Shown one piece after another: positions 40,508 to 50,809 of a DNA stretch of 64,000 nt. How positions within the stretch are numbered: position 1 is the first letter of the stretch; the number at the start of each line of letters is the position of its first letter. The notes under the pieces are model-generated. The model did not search any database, was not told the DNA's origin, and worked only from the letters and a program-made list of their open reading frames with translations. This DNA is from Pythium myriotylum (taxonomy: Eukaryota > Oomycota > Peronosporomycetes > Pythiales > Pythiaceae). The position numbers and the translations under genes were made by a program. The DNA lies in NCBI GenBank assembly GCA_023091665.1, contig JALJCQ010000041.1, positions 62,001 through 126,000 of the forward strand, given 5' to 3'.

Positions 40508-42028
40508 TTACTTACCGACCGAGCCCGCAGAGGCGTTCTTAGGTCGAGGGCAACCAAACACCTTGGTCATCTCCGTCTTCCACTCAGCCACCATGGACGC
40601 GTCCACGGTGCTGTGAATCGTCGCGACGATCGTCTTGCAGCGTGGCTCAGTCGTGACGCGGAAGTTCTTGATGAACGCCTCCGAGTAGTCGGTCACACCG
40701 CCGAGACACTCGTCCTGGAAGAGACACGTCATGCGCTCAGTCGTCTGGATTGAGTTACCACCTTCTTGCTGCGCCAGCTTGTCCATCTTCGCCGCCCACT
40801 CGTGCATGCGTTGCGACTTGGCCGGCAACGTCTTGTTCGCGATCGATCCCATCGTCGGGAGCGCCGTCGCATCGACGTTCATGGTCGAACCACCACTCGT
40901 GCTGGTTGGCGCGCTCGTTGTGGCCTCGGTCGACTGGCCACAATTCGTGTAGAGGATGTTGGTGAGGCCTTGCATCTCAAACGTGAAGCTGCTCTCACCG
41001 AGATCACACGTGTCGACGAGCGCGGCGTACTGCTGGGGCACAGCGGCAAAGTACTTGCCAACGAGCGGGTCCTGCGTCGCGTTGATCGGGTTGACGCCCA
41101 TGAAGCCCGTGCGCGCCATCACATAGTCGGTCGGGTTGAAGATGCCACCGTTGCGGCGCTCGCACGAAGTCCAGTCCACGCTCGCCGCCTTCTCCTCGAA
41201 CGTCATCTTCTGCTCGCCGACCTTGCACTTGTGGAAGATGGCGTGCAGCAAATCAATCATCGCGTGGTGCGACCAGAACATGGGCTCGGACGGCGACTGG
41301 AACGCGATCATCACGCTGTCGAGCGACCCGTGGATGTTGTTGTGGACGCCCTCCTCGATGGCATGGGACATCTCGCCCAGGTTCTTCGAGTCGAAGAGCT
41401 GCGACCGGATCGACGTGAAGCTCGCCGTGGCCGGCAGCGTCGTGTTGGTCCAGTCGCCGCGCGGCACGCAGCGCATGCACTCGGACCCGGACACCTTGGA
41501 GCTCTCGCAGAAGTGGTCCAGCGGGTATACCGTATCGCAGTACCCGGCCACGGTTGCCCCGTTGATCGTCACGTTGCGCATCTTCTCGCCGCCGTCGCGG
41601 GTTTTGCCGCCCATAAAGTGCAAGGCCGGCGAGCAGCCCAGCGTGTTGTTACATTCGTTGTTCATCGCGCGATCGTAGTCCGTGATGTAGTCCCAGTACG
41701 GCAGCGTCACGCACGCGAAGCGAGGATGCAAGTCGCGCAACATGTTCTCGAACGCCGTGATGAAGTATCGGTGCCAGTAGATGAACATGCACTGGCGATG
41801 CGCCTCCATCTCCGACATCATCTCGTTGTGGACCTCGACGAACTTGATGTACTTGCCCGAGTCCATCGCCGTGGCGATCGCGTCCTTGTAGAGCTGGCGG
41901 TCGGCTTCAGACAGCGAGGTCCAGGCACGGCGCACACGAGGCTTGAGGCACGTCGTGGCGTCGGTGGAGCTGGTGGACAAGCCGAGCAGTCCGAGCGCGG
42001 CGAGCGAGAGGATGCGAAGGAGCTTCAT
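40508..42028 (-). CDS. Secreted tyrosinase, right copy of near-identical pair
   Basis: 506 aa, convergent with the 38211 gene and differing by one residue (Val for Ile in the cysteine module, FRVTTEPRCK). Signal peptide, six copper ligands and C-terminal cysteines are intact. The promoter block and 14-bp leader palindrome are mirrored at 42061-42094. Both copies are therefore expected to be functional and equally regulated, doubling dose. Confidence 0.92.
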   Translation of the reverse strand: MKLLRILSLAALGLLGLSTSSTDATTCLKPRVRRAWTSLSEADRQLYKDAIATAMDSGKYIKFVEVHNEMMSEMEAHRQCMFIYWHRYFITAFENMLRDLHPRFACVTLPYWDYITDYDRAMNNECNNTLGCSPALHFMGGKTRDGGEKMRNVTINGATVAGYCDTVYPLDHFCESSKVSGSECMRCVPRGDWTNTTLPATASFTSIRSQLFDSKNLGEMSHAIEEGVHNNIHGSLDSVMIAFQSPSEPMFWSHHAMIDLLHAIFHKCKVGEQKMTFEEKAASVDWTSCERRNGGIFNPTDYVMARTGFMGVNPINATQDPLVGKYFAAVPQQYAALVDTCDLGESSFTFEMQGLTNILYTNCGQSTEATTSAPTSTSGGSTMNVDATALPTMGSIANKTLPAKSQRMHEWAAKMDKLAQQEGGNSIQTTERMTCLFQDECLGGVTDYSEAFIKNFRVTTEPRCKTIVATIHSTVDASMVAEWKTEMTKVFGCPRPKNASAGSVGK

Positions 42029-42060
42029 GAGTCTTGAGTGGGGAAAAGAGAAGAAGGAGT

Positions 42061-42094
42061 CGACTGCGCAGTCGCGAGAAAGTTGGAGAGTGAG
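42061..42094 (-). promoter_or_regulatory. Mirror core promoter and leader palindrome
   Basis: Exact reverse complement of 38145-38178, serving the gene that starts at 42028. Confidence 0.8.
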
Positions 42095-42098
42095 TCGT

Positions 42099-43759
42099 AG
42101 CTTGACGCCTCAGGTCAGCGAGGACAGCCTGAGGATCCTGGGATCCCCGCGGCCTCAAGCTTGGATTTCCAGACCAATCCCTCGAACAAGCGAGTACTAG
42201 ACGCTACGCGACATGGTAGCTTGCTAGCAATCGTGTGGAGGCGAAGCGACGCATCCACAAGTTGAGGTGTTCACGGCTTTGCAGGGTCCCTACGATGCGA
42301 CTGATCATGATGAGCCTGCGATTGCCGCCTCCAATGTCATGGGAATCAATCGCATGCCATTAGGAAGACAACGGCTTCCTGTCCCAATGCGACATGGGGT
42401 TGGTTTCTTTGTCTTCCTTACCGTACCGTCCTGTCTGAGCGTGAGCGTTCTGTGCATTTCCCAGCTGTCAGACAATGGATACTTCAACGTCCCGACGACC
42501 AGTGTCAAAACCCTGCTCAGTCTCAGGTTGGATTCCACTGACGCCGATCGAAGGTGCCTTCGATTGCGAATCTGCCACGATGTTCATGGGCTTTTACTGC
42601 CGTGGTGTTGAGACTGCAGCCATGAAGAACCACCTCCGGACAGGACGGTTTTCTCGACGCATGACTCATCCTCCTTTGCATGGGCCGAAATAGTGACCAA
42701 TCTGTGCCAAACAGAGAGTACTCTGGTGGTATGGCCCACTCCCGGTGCGTTGCGACAGAAGATCATGCAAAACGTCGTAGCATATACTAATGGGTGCAAC
42801 TGTAAAATGAGAGCCGCCCTGGCCGCCAGCACTTCCGACGCTGAAGTCGACAGCAGCCATCGAACCCACCATCCATCGACCCCAGTTGCCATCGGCTTGG
42901 CACTCAAACTCGCTCAGGTGACCCCGGATGATTGCGTTTCCAGGCAGCGTCGTGTACGTCGCGGTGCATCGCAATCCGAAAGAGGATTCTTACAGTTGAA
43001 CTCTTCATCGCTCGAAGAAAAGATCGGCGGAGGACTGCTCACCTCGACAGAACCACACAGCTGGAGCGCGTTGACGAGATCACCAGAAGAGAAGCACCCA
43101 CGCCGCTCGCTTGCGCAAGTAGATTGCTGCAGCGAGAGGAAGAATTGACGCGATCGCGCGCCGACTAATCGCGAGACACAGACAGTGCGATCGATGTGCT
43201 CACGTTTCAGTGTTTTTGAGTCGCTTAATTAAGTTCCCACGATAACGAGTAAATGCAGACCTCCCATGCGCACCACATCCATCCAAAACACGAGGACAGC
43301 CCCTCCCGTCCGTTTCCTGGATGGATTACGATCTTCAAACGTGCGAGAACAACGCGTGGAAAAATGTAAGCGCACTGAGGGCGGAGCTGACGGATTGTTG
43401 CAGAAGTGGTCAGTTGCGTCGAATCGGAATGGTCCGCGTTCCTGTTCCCTCTTTCAGCATGGTATATCAGTAGACTCTCCCTTCCAAACCACGCATACAG
43501 AAAGGCAAGTCACATCTCATAATGCACTGATCTAGCACCGTCAACTCGTTGTCTTCAATGGATAAGTTAAGATCATCAAAGGATGGTCTGCGATGGATGA
43601 AAGAGGTTTCCTGTCGCATATGCATGACAGCGTAACAGCGAAAGAGAGAGTGAGAGCAGTCGTGATCATGCGGCGAAAGGCGTCGACTCAGGTCAACGTC
43701 CATTCCGGAGTTAGCAGCGTGGAGCTGATCGCAAGAACGCAGTGCCACGAAGCTGCATC
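42099..43759. other. Mirror tyrosinase upstream region, no gene seen
   Basis: Inverted copy of 36480-38140. The frames seen here are mirror images of those on the left and carry no motif. Confidence 0.5.
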
Positions 43760-43889
43760 CATACCAAAAGAAAACTGTTCTCGTTGACCCATCGATTTCA
43801 CGTGGGCTGATTTCGACGTGGACGCCATCGATAATGCCGTGCGCTGGATGATTAAGTTTAAAATATTTTTATAGTATGAAATGCCATCT

Positions 43890-44240
43890 CTGTTCCTGGT
43901 GCTCTCTACGCCGAGGTGCTGTTGTCGGTGGAGTTGTATACCAGTGTCCAGGCAGCCCGTGTGTTGCAGCTTCCAACCCTAGCGATGATTGGCGATAGCT
44001 TCTTCACCTACGGCAACTGCGTGGACACCATCCACCGCGCAATTGGACTCTCCGCTGCGAAGACTCCGGAGAGTCGTCGATCAACTGAGTGTCCACATGT
44101 GGAGACAGCACTTACCAAGATGGCTGACACCCTGGCCAGCCTGGCGATGGATACGCGAGCCAGTTCACATGTCTCCTATTCAACGTCGCGTGCCGTTCAT
44201 GCCAACCAACACAATATGCTTGCCAATGACAGGTAACTAG
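43890..44240 (+). pseudogene. RNase H-like relic (inverted partner region)
   Basis: Reads AEVLLSVELYTSVQAARVLQ and IGDSFFTYG, followed by ALTKMADTLASLAMDTRASS. These are the middle and last helices of an RNase H fold as found at the end of oomycete LINEs. Catalytic residues of the first strand are not found. A tail with ATAAGGATTC, GTTGAACTCA and CATCATC follows at 44258-44300. It mirrors in position the relics at 35296-36300. Confidence 0.5.
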
Positions 44241-44890
44241 CAATCCTCGTCACAAGCTATAAGGATTCGCTAGTAGTTGAACTCACTTGCATCATCGTCT
44301 CGGACTAATTTTGTGTCCGTCAAGACTCGATGGACACGAAATTAGTCCAACCATTGGGGCTGTTATCAGATCGACTAGATGGAAAGTCCCGCCAATTTCT
44401 CATGTGTATGTTTTGTGTACACCACCCAGAAAAAAGTAGTTCAAGACGATCCGATCAAAGCTTGGTCGGATCTGCTTGATACTGTATATTCTAGATTCTA
44501 ACAGTGTTTTCCTGCCGTCGAGAACATTCTGGCACGAAACCAGGACCGTTTCAAGTCTAGGTGATGACGATGATGATGATGCAATAGACTCTATTGAGTT
44601 CAACCATGTGTGAATCCTAATAGTTCAAGTCTAGGAATACACGATGGCGACCCAGAATAAAGCAAGCAGATCTGATTTATCTTCTTGACCTTGGCGAAGA
44701 AATCCATTCTGAACTTTTTACGTTTAGCTTAGCGTGATGTTATCAGACATAGCGGATGATTGCACAGGATCAGCACCCAAATACTCGAACTTGACTAATA
44801 ATCGACTAAACACCAGTCAAAGAAAGCCACGGGGGGATATCAAGGTGCTGAATAACCCACAATCTTTGCGGACGCGAAATCCAACCAGGG
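44241..44890. other. Intergenic with two LINE-like tails
   Basis: 44264-44300(+) and 44563-44632(-) carry the (CAT)n-ended tail repeat. A 21-bp near-palindrome around 44305-44350 (GACTAATTTTGTGTCC ... GGACACGAAATTAGTC) forms a hairpin. Diverged inverted similarity to the protease flank at 34347-34580 is seen near 44640-44790. No gene. Confidence 0.5.
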
Positions 44891-44907
44891 TCACATTCTC
44901 ACTTTGC
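44891..44907 (+). promoter_or_regulatory. Core promoter of subtilisin gene
   Basis: TCACATTCTCACTTTGC fits the oomycete initiator/FPR block, 42 bp before the chosen ATG. It is why the start at 44949 is preferred to the in-frame ATG at 44904. Confidence 0.65.
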
Positions 44908-44948
44908 AATTCGCCATCCAGCGCTCAAGCCAAGGCTCCAACCCAGCA

Positions 44949-46352
44949 ATGGTCTTCACCAAGTTCGCTCCTCTCCTCGTTCTCGCTGCCCTCACGGCTG
45001 AGGCTTCGGCCATGCCACGCGTCGACGCCGGTGTCCACCGTGCTCTTCGTCAGCAGGCCACTGTCGATCTCATCGTCACGCTCAAAACTGGCGTTGACAA
45101 CGCGCTCAACGCTGTCAAGGAGGCCGACTTCGCTACTCGCGGACAGAAGATCGCTGCCGTCGTCACCTCGCTCGAGACCAACGCCAAGACCTCGCAGTCG
45201 AGCATCGACGCTCTGCTCTCCAAGGAAGCTGGAGGGCTCTTCACGTCCCAGCAAACGTTCTGGATCACGAACCAGAAGTCGATCAAGGGCGCGACGATCG
45301 AGCTGGTGGAGAAGCTGGCTGCTCTGCCGGAGATTGCTGAGATTCGTGAGGAGATCATTATCCCCGCCCCGAAAGTCGATGCCGTCGCAACCAATAACGC
45401 GACTGCGAGCATCGGACTGCTCGCGAACGAGTGGGGTGTGACGAAGATCCAGGCTCCCAGTGTGTGGGCGGCAGGCTTTAACGGCAAGAACGTCGTCATC
45501 GGCTCGCTTGATTCCGGTGTCTTGGCGACGCACACGTCCCTCGCGCCAAACTTCCGGGCTGATTACAACTGGTTTGACGGTATTAAGGGCCGCACTACGC
45601 CGTACAATGACTTGGGCCACGGCACTCACACGATCGGCACTATGATCGGTCTCAACGGAATCGGTGTCGCACCCGGTGCCAAGTTCATTTCCTGTAAGGC
45701 GTTTGACCCAGACGGAGGTTATGAGTCGGCGATACTGAGTTGCGCACAGTTCCTGACGTGCCCGACGACCGCGAGTGGTACGAACAAGGACTGCTCCAAG
45801 GCTCCTCAGATCATCAACAACTCGTGGGGCTCGAAGGTCGGCGGGGACAATTGGTTCGCCGCCACCATCAAGACGTGGCGTGCGGCCAACATCATCCCTG
45901 TCTTCTCGAACGGTAACCAGGGTTCTGCCTGCTCCACGACGAGTTCACCGGCTGATGACCCGAATGTCATTGCCGTCGGTGCGACCACATCTGCCGACAA
46001 GCTCGCATGGTTCTCAAGTCGAGGCCCATCGGCTTTCGCAACGATCAAGCCCGATATCTCGGCTCCAGGTGATAACGTCAACTCTGCGTCCAACGCTGGC
46101 GTCACTGCAACCAAACTGGACTCGGGAACGTCGATGGCGGCTCCCCACGTCTCGGGTGTCATCGCGCTTCTTCTGAGCAAGAACCCCTCGCTCACGTTCG
46201 ACAAGATCAAGTCGACTCTGATCAACACAGCGGACCGCTCGACTCTCGGTGCGTCGGGACAGACTTGTGGCGGCACCAAGGATTCTGCTGTTCCGAACAA
46301 CCAGTACGGCTACGGTCGCATCAACGCGCTCAAGGCCTTCAACGCCGTCTAA
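44949..46352 (+). CDS. Secreted subtilisin-like serine protease (S8, proteinase K-like)
   Basis: 467 aa, one exon. Signal peptide is residues 1-21 (MVFTKFAPLLVLAALTAEASA) and the propeptide runs to about 145. The peptidase domain has catalytic Asp in VVIGSLDSGV, His in LGHGTHTIGT, oxyanion Asn in INNSWGSKVGG and Ser in DSGTSMAAPHVSG. It ends YGYGRINALKAFNAV without extra domains. It hydrolyses proteins outside the cell; a role in host or substrate degradation is inferred. The first about 145 codons match the broken sister gene almost exactly while the mature domain differs often, indicating partial gene conversion. Confidence 0.93.
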   Translation: MVFTKFAPLLVLAALTAEASAMPRVDAGVHRALRQQATVDLIVTLKTGVDNALNAVKEADFATRGQKIAAVVTSLETNAKTSQSSIDALLSKEAGGLFTSQQTFWITNQKSIKGATIELVEKLAALPEIAEIREEIIIPAPKVDAVATNNATASIGLLANEWGVTKIQAPSVWAAGFNGKNVVIGSLDSGVLATHTSLAPNFRADYNWFDGIKGRTTPYNDLGHGTHTIGTMIGLNGIGVAPGAKFISCKAFDPDGGYESAILSCAQFLTCPTTASGTNKDCSKAPQIINNSWGSKVGGDNWFAATIKTWRAANIIPVFSNGNQGSACSTTSSPADDPNVIAVGATTSADKLAWFSSRGPSAFATIKPDISAPGDNVNSASNAGVTATKLDSGTSMAAPHVSGVIALLLSKNPSLTFDKIKSTLINTADRSTLGASGQTCGGTKDSAVPNNQYGYGRINALKAFNAV

Positions 46353-46498
46353 GAATCGTTGAGATTCTCAACGCGTACGATTAGTTAAAGACTTTTGATG
46401 TAGTGTCCTCGCATCAAACGATACCTGTCATCTGATGTGACATAAGGCCTTAGCGCGAGAAAACCAAATGAACGGATTGTTTGATTTCGAGTTGAACA

Positions 46499-48739
46499 CT
46501 AGGGAGCTGACGTGTATTTCATCTTCTTCGGCCGTGGGCATCCAAATGTCTTGCTCATCTGTGCTTTCCAGTCGGCCAACGTCGAGGGTGAGAGCCAACG
46601 GCGGATTCGATCGACGATCTGCTTGCATCGTGGCTCTTCAGTCACGCCGAAGAGCAGTTTGAATTCGCGCGAGTACGTCGTCACGCCACCGAGGCACTCG
46701 TCTTGGAAGAGACACGTCATCTCTTCGGCCTGCACGAGTGGGTCGCCTCCCTCTCGGCGCGTGAGTTTGTCCACGGAATTCGTCCAGTGGCCCAGCTCGC
46801 TCGTCGCGGGGTCCATCGTGGTGTTGATCATCGAGCCAAGCGGCGGTGGTCGCGGCATGGGTGGCGCGGTCCGTTTGACTCGCAGGTGCCGAGCGGGCGG
46901 TCTCGTGGGCGTTTGCGTCTCAGTCTCGGACTGACTGCCACCCTCGTCCAGACTCCCGTCGTCCACTTCGCTCGTTGGGACCTCCGGTAGCAACGCTAAC
47001 GCACTTGCTGGTGGAGCTTTGGGCTTCGGGGCATTTGTTTCACGAACGACGTCTGTTGACGTTGGAGAAGGTGGCGTCGGCGTCGGTTCTTCGGTGTAGA
47101 CGTCGAATACGTCAGCTGTCGTCAGCGGCGGTGGTGGTGAGTCGGTTGATACGATTGACGTGACAGCAGCGATTGGCGCCGCTGTCGGAGCCGCTGTCTC
47201 CTCGTCGGTTGACGGTGTCGGCGTTTCAGTAGGAGGCACCGCCGTCCAGCTCGCGACTGCTGGAGCCACTGGTCTCAGGTCAGTCGGTGGATCCACTGGT
47301 GCCGATGTTGGGGGTTCTGTCGCTGGTACTGACGCTGGAGGGTCCGTTGGCGTCTCTGTCGGCGGCGAGATCGTCGGGGTGTCTGTCGGAGCCTCAGTCG
47401 GAGCATCCGTCGGTATTTGGGGGAGAGCCCAAGTCGGTGGAGCGATTAGTGTGTGTGTCGGGGAGAAACTCGGGGTCTCGGTCGGAGCTTCCGTTGGAGT
47501 GTTAGTCGGCGCTTCTGTCGGTGGCGTCGTGGTCGGCGCCTCGGTTGGCACGAAGGTCGGCTCCGGTGCTGTCGTAGTTGGCGCTGGTGCCGGCGTTATT
47601 AGTGCAGGCGTTGGTGCCGTTGTCGTTGGAGCGGGCGTCGGAGGTGGGCTGGTAGCCCCGCATTGCGTGTACAGCGTACCCGCGAGTCCCTGGAGCTCAA
47701 ACGAGTAGCTGCTGGTGCCGAGATCTCGGATGTCAATCAGTGCCGCGTATTGCTGCGGTAGCGCACTGAAGTAGGGCCCGACGAGAGGATCTCGCGTCGC
47801 GTTGAGCGCGTTCATGCCTCGATATCCACTGCGCATCATCACGTAGTCGGTCGGATTGAAGACGCCGCCACTTCGACGCTCGCACGACGTCCAGTCGACG
47901 CTCGCGGCCTTCTGTGCGAAGCTCATCGTCTGCTCGCCGACTTTACATTTGTGGAAGATCGAGTGGAGAAGATCCACCATGGCGTGGTGCGACCAGAAAA
48001 CAGGGTCTGACGGCGACTGGAACGTGGCCATCGTAGCGTCGAGCTCGGCGTGGATGTTGTTGTGGACGCCTTGTTCGATAGCCTTGGACATCTCACCAAT
48101 GTTTCTCGCTTGAAAGAGCTGCGCGCGCACGGACGCGAAGCTCGCGGACGCCGGGAACGATGCACGCAGCCAGTCACCACGCGGCACGCAGTCGGCGCAC
48201 TTGTCGCCAGTGACCTGCGAGCTCTGGCAAAAGTGGTTCATTGGGTAGTCGGCCTCGCAGTAGCCCGAGATCGAGACCCCGTTGATCGCGACGCTGCGTT
48301 TGGCCTTGTTGACGGGCGCACGGTCGCCTAGGAACTGCAGCGTCGGCGAGCACTCGAGGATGTTCGAGCACTTGTTGGTGAAGAAGCCGCTGTAATCGGT
48401 CATCCAGTCCCAGTACGGCACGGTGACACAGGCGAAGCGAGAGCCTTGGCCGCGGAGCATGTTCTCAAACGCTGCGAGAAAGAGACGGTGCCAGTAGATG
48501 AACATGCACTGGCGATGGGCTTCCATCTCGGACATCATCTCGGTGTGGATCTCGACGAACTTGACGTAGGTGCCCGAGTCCATGGCTGCGGCGATCGCAT
48601 CTTTGTAGAGCTGTCTCTCGTCGGTGGAGAGTGTCGTCCACGCGCGACGCACGCGAGGCTGAGTGCATTGGCCATCGGCGCCGGGCGATGCAGAGAGTAC
48701 GAGGACGCTGAGCAAGGATGTGAGGCCCCAGATTCTCAT
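46499..48739 (-). CDS. Secreted tyrosinase with long Pro/Thr-rich linker
   Basis: 746 aa, one exon. The start at 48739 gives signal peptide MRIWGLTSLLSVLVLSASPG; upstream in-frame codons are not hydrophobic. The copper sites are complete (HTEMMSEMEAH ... YWH; HNNIH; DPVFWSHHAMVD). Between the catalytic domain and the C-terminal cysteine module (TCLFQDECLGGV ... FGCPRPKK) lies a linker of about 260 residues of PTEAPT/TPTEAPTE-type repeats, against about 40 in the paralogues. This is mucin-like, so probably O-glycosylated and wall-spanning (inference). The C-terminus is MKYTSAP. Confidence 0.92.
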   Translation of the reverse strand: MRIWGLTSLLSVLVLSASPGADGQCTQPRVRRAWTTLSTDERQLYKDAIAAAMDSGTYVKFVEIHTEMMSEMEAHRQCMFIYWHRLFLAAFENMLRGQGSRFACVTVPYWDWMTDYSGFFTNKCSNILECSPTLQFLGDRAPVNKAKRSVAINGVSISGYCEADYPMNHFCQSSQVTGDKCADCVPRGDWLRASFPASASFASVRAQLFQARNIGEMSKAIEQGVHNNIHAELDATMATFQSPSDPVFWSHHAMVDLLHSIFHKCKVGEQTMSFAQKAASVDWTSCERRSGGVFNPTDYVMMRSGYRGMNALNATRDPLVGPYFSALPQQYAALIDIRDLGTSSYSFELQGLAGTLYTQCGATSPPPTPAPTTTAPTPALITPAPAPTTTAPEPTFVPTEAPTTTPPTEAPTNTPTEAPTETPSFSPTHTLIAPPTWALPQIPTDAPTEAPTDTPTISPPTETPTDPPASVPATEPPTSAPVDPPTDLRPVAPAVASWTAVPPTETPTPSTDEETAAPTAAPIAAVTSIVSTDSPPPPLTTADVFDVYTEEPTPTPPSPTSTDVVRETNAPKPKAPPASALALLPEVPTSEVDDGSLDEGGSQSETETQTPTRPPARHLRVKRTAPPMPRPPPLGSMINTTMDPATSELGHWTNSVDKLTRREGGDPLVQAEEMTCLFQDECLGGVTTYSREFKLLFGVTEEPRCKQIVDRIRRWLSPSTLADWKAQMSKTFGCPRPKKMKYTSAP

Positions 48740-49060
48740 CCCTTGATGACTGCCGGGCTGCTGGATTGCCGGTAGGATTGAAAGTGGCTTCTGGCAACCT
48801 GAACCGTTGGTACGAACGCGATAATTCGTGGGGACAAAATGTGGGCTCTGAGACGGAGCGACATGCGATGGCGTGCGTCCGCGAGAAGGAGTGAGGAGGC
48901 ACCGTCTCGTCGACCCACACAACAAGCCGTGCGAACGAGCTCATCGTCGCGTGTTTTGATGGGATCTGGCGAGAGAGGAACATTCTCCTGAAAGAATCAG
49001 TCTATTATGGTCTGACAGTGGTTTCAACACTTTGACTGGGATACACAACACATACACAAC

Positions 49061-50809
49061 CTAGGCCATCTGCCCGACCTGCGCGACGTAGTTTCCTCGA
49101 CCGTCGATGTCTCCCAGCGTCTGTGGCGCGCTGTTTGCGCTCGCCATCGCATCGGACGAGGCCACCGGAGTCGGCGACACCGCCGTCTGCTGGATGCTGT
49201 TCTGCTGGACGCTGTTGGGGCATGGCGTCACCTCCGTCGTGGGAGTCGGCGTCGTCGTCGCCGGGACGTCCGGCGTCACCATCATCGGCGCGACAGATGT
49301 CTTAGGCTTTGGGCAGCCAAACGTCTTGATCATCTGCACCTTCCACTCGGTCACCTTGACCGAATCGGCTCGGCGGCGAATGCGGTCGATGATCTGCTTG
49401 CAGCGCGGCTCCTTGGTGATGCCGAAGCGCTTCTTGAACTCCTCCGTGTATGTCGTCACACCGCCGAGGCATTCGTCCTGGAAGAGACACGTCATCTTCT
49501 CGGCTTCCTTAACAGCGTTGCCACCGCGACGCTTGACAAGCTTGTCGGTCGAGTTCATCCACTCGCCGACCTTCTTGGTCGCCGGCTCGGCCGTCTTGTT
49601 GATCATCGAGCTGATGGTCGGCGGCGCCGTGGCGTTGGGCGCGAGCGTCGGCGTCGGGGCCTCAGTCACTATAGCATTGGTGTTGTTCTCCTGGAGCGAA
49701 CGAATCGGCACGCCCAAGTCCGGGATGCGACCGCATTGCGTGAAGAGCGTGCCAGCGAGACCCTGGAGCTCGTACGAGTAGCTGCTCGCGCCGAGGTCTC
49801 GGATGTCCATGAGCGCGGCAAACTGCTGCGGTACGGCCGTAAAGTACTTGCCAACCTTCGGGTCGCGCGTGGCCTTGATCACGTTGCGGCCCATGTAGCC
49901 CGTGTACATGGTAACATAGTCGGTCGGGTTGAAGACTCCACCGTTGCGACGCTCACATGACGTCCACCCGGCACTCGCAGCCTTCTGCGCGAACGTCAAC
50001 TTCTGCTCACCGACCTTGCACTTGTGGAAGATCGAGTGAAGGAGATCCACCATTGCGTGATGCGACCAGAAGACCGGGTCGGCAGGAGACTCGAACGTGG
50101 CCATGGTCGAACCGAGCTCGGCGTGGATGTTGTTGTGGACGCCCTGCTCGATGGCCGTCGACATCTCGCCGATGTTGGCCGAGTCGAAGAGCTGCGCACG
50201 CACGGAGGCGAAGCTTGCAGATGCCGGGAAGGATGCTTGCGTCCAGTCGTCACGAGGGATGCATCGAGCACAGCGAGTGCCCGAGACGAGCGAGCTCTGG
50301 CAGAAACGGTTCATGGGCGCGTCAGCTTCGCAGTAACCTTCGATGTAGTTGCCGTTGATGGTAACGGCACGAACACCACTGAACACGGGGGCGCGATCGC
50401 CTAGGAACTGCAGCGTCGGCGAGCACTCGAGGATGCTGCTGCACTGGTTCGAGATGAACTTGTTGTAGTCCGTCATCCAGTCCCAGTAGGGCACGGTGAC
50501 GCACGCGAAGCGAGACCCTTGGCCGCGGAGCATGTTTTCAAAGGCCGCGAGGAAGAGACGATGCCAGTAGATGAACATGCACTGGCGATGGGCCTCCATC
50601 TCAGACATCATCTCAGTGTGGATCTCGACGAACTTGATGTAGGCGCCCGAGTTCATGGCCGCGGCGATGGCATCCTTGTACAGTTGACGATCAGCGGGCG
50701 AGAGCGAGGTCCAGGCACGACGCACGCGAGGCTTGTTGCACTGGGCGTCGGTGGCCGAGAGCGAGAGCAGCAGCACGCTGAGCAGCGACGCAAATCGCCA
50801 GAGCATCAT
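49061..50809 (-). CDS. Secreted tyrosinase with extended C-terminal tail
   Basis: 582 aa, one exon, signal peptide MMLWRFASLLSVLLLSLSATDA. The longer frame upstream is not preferred because its residues are not signal-like. Copper ligands are intact (HTEMMSEMEAH ... YWH; HNNIH; DPVFWSHHAMVD). After the cysteine module (FGCPKPK) it has about 75 additional residues rich in Thr, Pro and Gln, ending GDIDGRGNYVAQVGQMA, which other copies lack. The linker between domains is short. It is tandem with the 746-aa gene, 320 bp apart. Confidence 0.92.
   Translation of the reverse strand: MMLWRFASLLSVLLLSLSATDAQCNKPRVRRAWTSLSPADRQLYKDAIAAAMNSGAYIKFVEIHTEMMSEMEAHRQCMFIYWHRLFLAAFENMLRGQGSRFACVTVPYWDWMTDYNKFISNQCSSILECSPTLQFLGDRAPVFSGVRAVTINGNYIEGYCEADAPMNRFCQSSLVSGTRCARCIPRDDWTQASFPASASFASVRAQLFDSANIGEMSTAIEQGVHNNIHAELGSTMATFESPADPVFWSHHAMVDLLHSIFHKCKVGEQKLTFAQKAASAGWTSCERRNGGVFNPTDYVTMYTGYMGRNVIKATRDPKVGKYFTAVPQQFAALMDIRDLGASSYSYELQGLAGTLFTQCGRIPDLGVPIRSLQENNTNAIVTEAPTPTLAPNATAPPTISSMINKTAEPATKKVGEWMNSTDKLVKRRGGNAVKEAEKMTCLFQDECLGGVTTYTEEFKKRFGITKEPRCKQIIDRIRRRADSVKVTEWKVQMIKTFGCPKPKTSVAPMMVTPDVPATTTPTPTTEVTPCPNSVQQNSIQQTAVSPTPVASSDAMASANSAPQTLGDIDGRGNYVAQVGQMA

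Larger units (their letters stand above)
40486..43759 (-). repeat. Right arm of 3,274-bp inverted repeat
   Basis: Inverted copy of 36480-39753 with no length difference over 3,274 bp. Beyond 43759 the similarity stops, although the outer genes on each side are still distantly paired. Confidence 0.95.

Noticed and set aside
47160..47708. Gly/Val-rich 182-residue plus-strand frame
   Set aside because: Antisense of the Pro/Thr repeat linker of the tyrosinase; composition is explained by that.
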